A stretch of DNA of 6,433 bases from JBEVMS01 sp040508515 (GTDB lineage Bacteria; Pseudomonadota; Gammaproteobacteria; Xanthomonadales; Rhodanobacteraceae). Of this stretch, positions 5,732-6,433 are shown in pieces. Below the pieces are notes generated by a model. The model had not been told where the DNA came from, did no database searches, and saw only the letters and a program-made list of their open reading frames with translations. The position numbers and the translations under genes were made by a program. The stretch spans positions 1 through 6,433 of the forward strand of contig JBEVMS010000299.1 in assembly GCA_040508515.1 (NCBI GenBank), in the 5' to 3' direction. Each line of letters starts with the position of its first letter. Position 1 is the stretch's first letter.

Positions 5732-5910
5732 AGCGGGCTTACGAACGCAAGGGAGAAGTTGGTCACCATACCTTTCCGTAGTGAGGATTGCGAGAAGCGC
5801 GCGGTGCCTGGCGGCGCGTGGCCTCGCGGTGCGAGGACGCTGCGTGTCGGTTGGCGTATCCGTCCTGACGGCTTGCGAAACTGTGAAGACCGCGTAACGT
5901 TAGCGTGGTT
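5732..5910. other. Divergent intergenic region with a bulged hairpin
   Basis: These 179 bases separate two divergent starts and should hold both promoters. No strong sigma-70 pair is visible; on the minus strand TCGCAA-17-TATGGT is a weak option near 5765-5795. A hairpin occupies 5816-5840: CCTCGC (5822-5827) and GCGAGG (5831-5836) around GGT, extended by GCGT/ACGC across a two-base bulge. Smaller symmetries are CCGT/ACGG at 5860-5871 and TAACGTTA at 5895-5902, the latter just before the plus-strand gene. No Shine-Dalgarno is clear for either gene. Confidence 0.4.
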
Positions 5911-6405
5911 ATGTCATTCATCCTCTCCACTGCCGAGCAGCACGCCGCCACCGCGCTTTTTGCGCGCATTCTGGATGCGCCCCATCGGTTGCTGGCGCTG
6001 GATCACGCCGATAGTGAGGATCTGCTGGAGCAGTTGCGCGTTATGGCCCGGCATAGTGGCCAAGCCATCTATCTCTGGCGGTCCGGCAGCGGCATGAGCA
6101 GTCTGCGCGACATGCATGTGATGATTCCCCATTGCCAACGATTGGGCAGCGCGCTGCGCTATATCCAGCAAAGCCAGCATTTTGGGGTGTATCTGCTGCA
6201 AGGGATTGAGCCGCCGTTGGCGTCACTGGATATGCTGGCGCTGCATCAGTTGGCGCGCGCGGTAAGCACGCACCTGCTACGCATCGTTTTGCTGGATGCC
6301 CCGGTCCAGGTGATCGACCAACTCGGCGATGCCGTCACGAGCCTGCGCGTCGACGAGCCAGACAGCCAACGTCCGCGTCTTCGCGACGGTCGCTGGCTGC
6401 TATGA
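5911..6405 (+). CDS. Small protein resembling a stand-alone Ycf46 N-terminal domain (uncertain)
   Basis: This protein has 164 residues from ATG 5911; an in-frame GTG at 5905 would add two. No signal peptide or membrane helix is visible. The segment order resembles the N-terminal, non-ATPase domain of Ycf46-type AAA proteins: a helix and strand (HRLLALDHADSEDLLEQL, 25-42), then AIYLWRSGSGMSSL (52-65) matching the family's strand-Trp-...-GM pattern. SALRYIQQSQHFGVYLLQG (80-98) matches the A..YI....G.y.L segment. Next come PPLAS and a helix, then LLRIVLLDAPVQVID (122-136), matching the later strand and P/V step, and a final LRVDEP. No Walker A motif (GxxxxGKS/T) is present, so no ATPase domain is attached. 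This is my reading from pattern memory, not an alignment. It overlaps the next gene by ATGA, so the two are probably co-translated. Function is unknown. Confidence 0.75.
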   Translation: MSFILSTAEQHAATALFARILDAPHRLLALDHADSEDLLEQLRVMARHSGQAIYLWRSGSGMSSLRDMHVMIPHCQRLGSALRYIQQSQHFGVYLLQGIEPPLASLDMLALHQLARAVSTHLLRIVLLDAPVQVIDQLGDAVTSLRVDEPDSQRPRLRDGRWLL

Positions 6406-6433
6406 CCGCGAGCGCGGCAGGCATTCTCATTAT
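6402..6433 (+). CDS. Start of a downstream gene (partial, unidentified)
   Basis: An ATG at 6402 overlaps the preceding TGA as ATGA and opens a frame, MTASAAGILI, that stays open to the window edge after ten full codons. The four-base overlap is the usual arrangement for translational coupling within an operon, which is the main reason to believe the start. The residues suggest a short flexible N-terminus leading into a hydrophobic strand or helix, but no family can be named from so little. Confidence 0.55.
   Translation, partial: MTASAAGILI

Noticed and set aside
1..6433. CRISPR array, tRNA, insertion sequence ends or attachment site
   Set aside because: Read-through of both strands showed no regularly spaced repeats, cloverleaf, transposase motifs or paired terminal inverted repeats. 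Gene content and base composition look uniform.

Overview
The window is ordinary-looking chromosomal DNA from a GC-rich gammaproteobacterium. The best guess is a Xanthomonadales member (Xanthomonadaceae or Rhodanobacteraceae). This rests on high GC at third codon positions, weak or absent Shine-Dalgarno sequences before most starts, SlyX and DUF2058 (YaiL-type) proteins typical of gammaproteobacteria, and the overall protein style. Taxonomy is inferred, not proven. I see no phage, insertion sequence, CRISPR array, tRNA or rRNA.

Left block (+ strand, 1-3488). The window opens with the last 43 codons of a membrane protein. A 173-base gap follows, holding a plausible sigma-70 promoter and a 5'-leader hairpin. 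Next comes a secreted FkpA-type FKBP peptidyl-prolyl isomerase, closed by a strong hairpin with a GCAA tetraloop. A new transcription unit begins at an extended -10 element and reads ugd (UDP-glucose 6-dehydrogenase), then slyX one base after the ugd stop, then a DUF2058 protein 71 bases further on. A perfect 16-base palindrome lies in that last gap.

Middle (3489-3676). A 188-base gap separates convergent genes and holds a candidate terminator hairpin.

Right block. A complete fatty-acid oxidation multifunctional enzyme (enoyl-CoA hydratase plus 3-hydroxyacyl-CoA dehydrogenase) lies on the minus strand, 5731 down to 3677, with no thiolase partner in view. A 179-base divergent gap containing a bulged hairpin separates it from a plus-strand gene for a 164-residue protein. 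I read that protein as a possible stand-alone version of the N-terminal domain of Ycf46-type AAA ATPases. It overlaps the start of a further gene by ATGA, and that gene runs off the window.

Functionally the genes are mostly housekeeping: envelope protein folding (FKBP), nucleotide-sugar supply for surface polysaccharide or lipid A modification (Ugd), two small conserved proteins of unclear role (SlyX, DUF2058), and fatty-acid beta-oxidation. I do not see convincing evidence of an undescribed multi-gene system. The items most worth a second look are the orphan Ycf46-N-like protein with its coupled downstream gene, the Trp-to-Phe change in the FKBP pocket, the FKBP leader structure, and the palindrome before the DUF2058 gene.
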